Source of the DNA: Monodelphis domestica
Lineage: Eukaryota; Chordata; Mammalia; Didelphimorphia; Didelphidae
Assembly (NCBI RefSeq): GCF_027887165.1
Contig: NC_077235.1
Location: 10,053,884 to 10,117,883 of the forward strand
DNA length: 64,000 nucleotides
Direction: 5' to 3'
Part shown: positions 56,298 through 64,000 of the stretch, piece by piece
Layout: each line of letters opens with the position of its first letter
How positions within the stretch are numbered: position 1 is the first letter of the stretch
Notes under the pieces: model-generated
What the model saw: only the letters and a program-made list of their open reading frames with translations
What the model was told of the DNA's origin: nothing
The model's database searches: none
Program-made: the position numbers and the translations under genes

Positions 56298-58339
56298 TTT
56301 GCCTTGGTTCATTGTCTGGATCCTGCCTAGGGTTCCCTGATATCCTTGCCCTCTTCTGTGTTGCTGGGTGGATAGCAGCCAGGGTGGCACATGCCCTCTT
56401 GACTACCCAAGCCCATCTTCTAAGAAATGGCACCCCCATTAGCACCACTATCCACTCGCTAACTAAAGCACGGATGCATATCTGAGTGAGAAGCCTCTCT
56501 TGGCCTTACCTGAGCAATGCCAATCCTCATCATCACGTACTGAATATTTCCATCCTTCCTTAAACGTCACCACTGTGTCTTCTCCATGAATCTCACTGTT
56601 ATCGGAAGGATAGCCAGGGCTTGTGGGGGGTGGGATAGGGCAAGAGGTCTGGGGATCAAGTTGTCATTCTGCTTGTCATTGAACTGCAGACTCCCCAAGC
56701 TCTCTAGACCACCAGGGCTGGGTTTCTTTCCCTCTTAGCCTGCCAGTTCACCAGGCTACCTCAACTTTGAGAGGAAGAGAATACAGCTACACGTAGCCCA
56801 CACAACGAGAAGCCCTCGAGCCCCAAAGTTTCTGTGGTTTGGGATCAGGGGCAACACAATTTGATACCATGGAAGGGGATGAGTCAACCCAAACATCTCA
56901 AAGGACTATTTAATAACAAAGTAGAACAAGCCAAAGGTTTCCAATACTCTCCGGTCAGTTTTTTAGCTTAAAGATCTGTGTATGACATAAATTGGCATGG
57001 AGTGTGCATGAAGACAGGACTAGGTTTATGGCTTGGTTCTAGGCCTAGCTCTGTTAGTCTTAGAGAGCCAGCCAGGGGTAGCCAAAAGCACTGGAGCCGG
57101 GAGGGTCTGGGTTCAGATTCTGATTCCCAAATTTAATCATATTGTAAGCATGGGCAAATCAATTGACTTTTTTGTATTTCCATTTCTACTCTTATGAAAT
57201 TGGTATTTTGCATTTCCTCTCAGGTCTGTAGGAGGAAAGCACTTGGCAAACCTTAAAGCCAATAGTCCTGGGTGAAGCAGCTGATGATAATCATGGCATC
57301 TTTTGAAAGAGGGGAGAGTGGGGTTGGACCCTGTGGCTTCCCATCAGAAAGGGCTGGGAATTTTGGAATGTGTTTATTTGGATGGCATTTCAAGAGGATT
57401 TGACCAACTCTTTCCCACAGGTTATAGCAGGACAGGGGGATCTCTTGGTGGTAATGAAAACACTGCCCACAAATGGACACCTTTTTCTTCTTGGGGAAGA
57501 GTAAGGGTGAGAATTGCGACTAGGGAATCACCCACTGAAAGTGTCTTCAGGCAGCTCCTGGCTGGGACTTGGCACAAGGTTTCTGGGCCCTGTTACGCTA
57601 CCTTGCTTCTGGGACTTCAGACATGCTAGGTAGCTCTGGTCTGCCAACTGTAATAAGCTCTGCTATAGGCAAGGGCGTTGTTGCTCTTGCTCATTATTTG
57701 ACCCTGACCTTCAGAACTGGAAGGTCCAGTCTTTCTGGATATCTTCCACGTGGAGTTCACTTTTGCTTTGCATTCTAAGACAGAGCCTGCCCACCTCTGA
57801 GTTGGTGCTCCTTCTCTGACCTTTTAAGCTTTCCTGCATATCCCATTGTCCCACTCCAGCCCACAACTACTTTTTTTCAGCTTTGCTGGATTTTCAAATG
57901 CAGTTTCCCTTAAAACTCTCCTGTAATTAGTGCTTTCTCCTTTCCTGGCTTAGGGCAAGGAACCCATTTTCCCTGCCTCATCTGTATGCTTTTTGGGTCC
58001 TTGAGTCACACTTTGTTCAGGGCCCTGCTTTGAGTAATCCATATCTTAAGCTAGAATCATGTTTATAACTTCCCCCTGCTCCCTGAGGCCACCTTGGAAT
58101 ATATATCTGGGATGAATTGGTTTTAGCCCAGCCAATAATAAACGTGCCATCTCACCTTCAGGTGCCCCTTCACACCAAACAAGGGCTCTGAAGGAGAAGG
58201 CTCCCAACTACCTGGTGTGTTATTGGGCATTAGGTCAGGACAGAAATTAAGTAAAGGGCCTGAGTAGTCACAGGAGAGGAGCTCTCCACACAGCCTCAGT
58301 GAATAGAACTAAAGACTGGGCCAGGCATAAAAGGCAGGA
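56298..58339. other. Intergenic gap between convergent SYTL4 and SRPX2
   Basis: About 2 kb between the two 3' ends. A MIR-type SINE lies at 57075-57262 (agcactggagccgggagggt, gggttcagattctgattccc, gcacttggcaaaccttaaag). An AATAAA on the + strand at 58137-58142 could end a longer SYTL4 transcript. The rest looks unique and no gene is seen. Confidence 0.6.
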
Positions 58340-59164
58340 AGAAAAAGACCTTTTATTCAACAATCCTCCTTCACTTCCTTGAAGTTCTTAGCCTCTACCC
58401 TCACTGGACCTAAGCTGGAAAAAAGAAGACATATCTGAGTATAATAGTTTCACAGGGCCTTTGGAGGGAGCAGCAGGAAGAGAAGCTACAGTTTGTTCTT
58501 GGACAACTTTAGTGGGAGCTGGAAGGGCAAGCTGCCAGGACAAAGTGGGTAAGATGAGCTAAGAGTACAATGATGTTCTTAGGGTAAGGCAAAGGGAGAA
58601 GCACTGGGAATAAAAAATCAAGGACTAGCAACGTTCAGTGCTACACATGCCCTTCCTTCCCTTCCCTTCCCCTCCTTTCTCCTTCCCTCCCCTTCCCTCT
58701 CCCGGACCATGTGAAGGGAAAGAGGGTGATTTCTGCTGCTGGTGGTATACTATCAGGGAAAGGGAGCCAGTTAAAACACACATAATGTTGGTGAATGAAC
58801 AGAGGGGTTTATCAACTTCTGGGAGCTTAGAAAGTTAAAGGGGGGGCAGAAGAAAGAACATGACCCCACAGCCTCTGCCAACGGTCTTAGAATCTTATGG
58901 AATTCTCTGTTCTTTGTGTTCCGTTGCCATCCAGAAGATAGCCTCTGCTGAACCTGACAGGCCTAAAGAACCCCACTCACCCCCAGATCCCTGAAAACCT
59001 CCCCGTGGGGGGGCAGTGTAGGTTACCAGCCCCCTGCTCTGTTCTTAGTGCTCTAGATAGCTGGGCACCCAAATAGAAAAAAAAAACTCCCTACTGATTT
59101 CTTTTCAGGGTCCAGAGGTCTTGAGCCAGGGTGCCTCACGTACACCCTGTGCCCTGGCTCAGGT
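58340..59164 (-). other. SRPX2: SRPX2 3' UTR (inferred)
   Basis: Sequence between the stop codon at 59165 and the polyadenylation signal at 58352. It has a ccttccc-rich stretch at 58650-58700, and no repeat class was recognised. The end is inferred. Confidence 0.5.
58352..58357 (-). terminator. SRPX2: SRPX2 polyadenylation signal AATAAA
   Basis: On the - strand gttgaataaaaggtc, about 810 bases after the SRPX2 stop. It is the most convincing signal found after that stop; other signals were not ruled out by a full scan. Confidence 0.6.
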
Positions 59165-63705
<4,541 letters not shown>

Positions 63706-64000
63706 CTACAGAGGAGACATTTGGGATGAAATGGGTCTGGGACTGCCCCAAAACAAGAGGGTCCTTTAGGGACTTGGATGCTGGGGGTCATTCCTTTAGT
63801 TCTGTCACCCAAGAGACCACAGTGTGCCTCAGGCAATGGAGGCCAGAGTCCTCTGCCAAAGACTACATACACCCCATGGGGTTACAACTGAACCTTTCTG
63901 GCCCTCCGGGGCTATGCCATCACTACACAACATACACACTGGTAGCTGTTTAAAACACCCTGACTGCCAAGTGGGAGAATCTCAGACTGTAACAGTATAG
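63706..64000 (-). other. SRPX2: Start of the preceding SRPX2 intron
   Basis: Intron sequence upstream of the exon at 63705. The acceptor reads ctctgtag on the - strand. No further exon is visible before the window ends. Confidence 0.6.

Overview
The window is nuclear DNA of a marsupial (metatherian). Three things show this: many copies of the marsupial tRNA-derived SINE with head ggggcagctaggtggctcag and tail gacggaaggtaagggttt; a marsupial-type L1; and CORE-SINE/MIR relatives. The genes are SYTL4 and SRPX2, which lie next to each other and tail to tail at human Xq22.1. Genes of the old X region are X-linked in marsupials too, so the segment is probably X-chromosomal. Gene names rest on protein sequences recalled from memory, not on a search.

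Layout. 1-5.5 kb: upstream flank made mostly of LINE/SINE debris. 5.5-6.1 kb: CpG island with the likely SYTL4 promoter and a non-coding first exon. 5.9-22.1 kb: repeat-rich first intron, including a nearly complete 7SL RNA retrocopy. 22.1-54.9 kb: 17 coding exons of SYTL4 (granuphilin/Slp4), + strand, joining in one frame to a predicted 692-residue protein. The big introns hold an L2 block (23-26 kb), a full-length L1 (28.8-35.2 kb) inserted into an older L1 that also took a solo LTR, a second LTR just before exon 8, two short hAT-like elements, a TG microsatellite and a 300-base pyrimidine tract. 54.9-56.3 kb: SYTL4 3' UTR and polyadenylation signal. 56.3-58.3 kb: intergenic. 58.3-64 kb: 3' end of SRPX2, - strand, with its last two coding exons.

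The most unusual item sits inside the last SRPX2 intron, on the same strand. It is an intronless THAP2-like gene (60.55-61.27 kb) with its own CpG island and a CRE-bearing promoter. It carries a whole C2CH THAP domain, an acidic/proline linker, an EHSY HCF-1-binding motif and a coiled coil. It looks like a GC-rich THAP2 retrogene that gained a promoter. The N- and C-terminal parts are one base out of frame with each other as read here.

SYTL4 is a Rab27 effector that docks secretory granules. SRPX2 is a secreted sushi-repeat protein. They share a neighbourhood, not a known pathway. The THAP gene would encode a nuclear DNA-binding protein.
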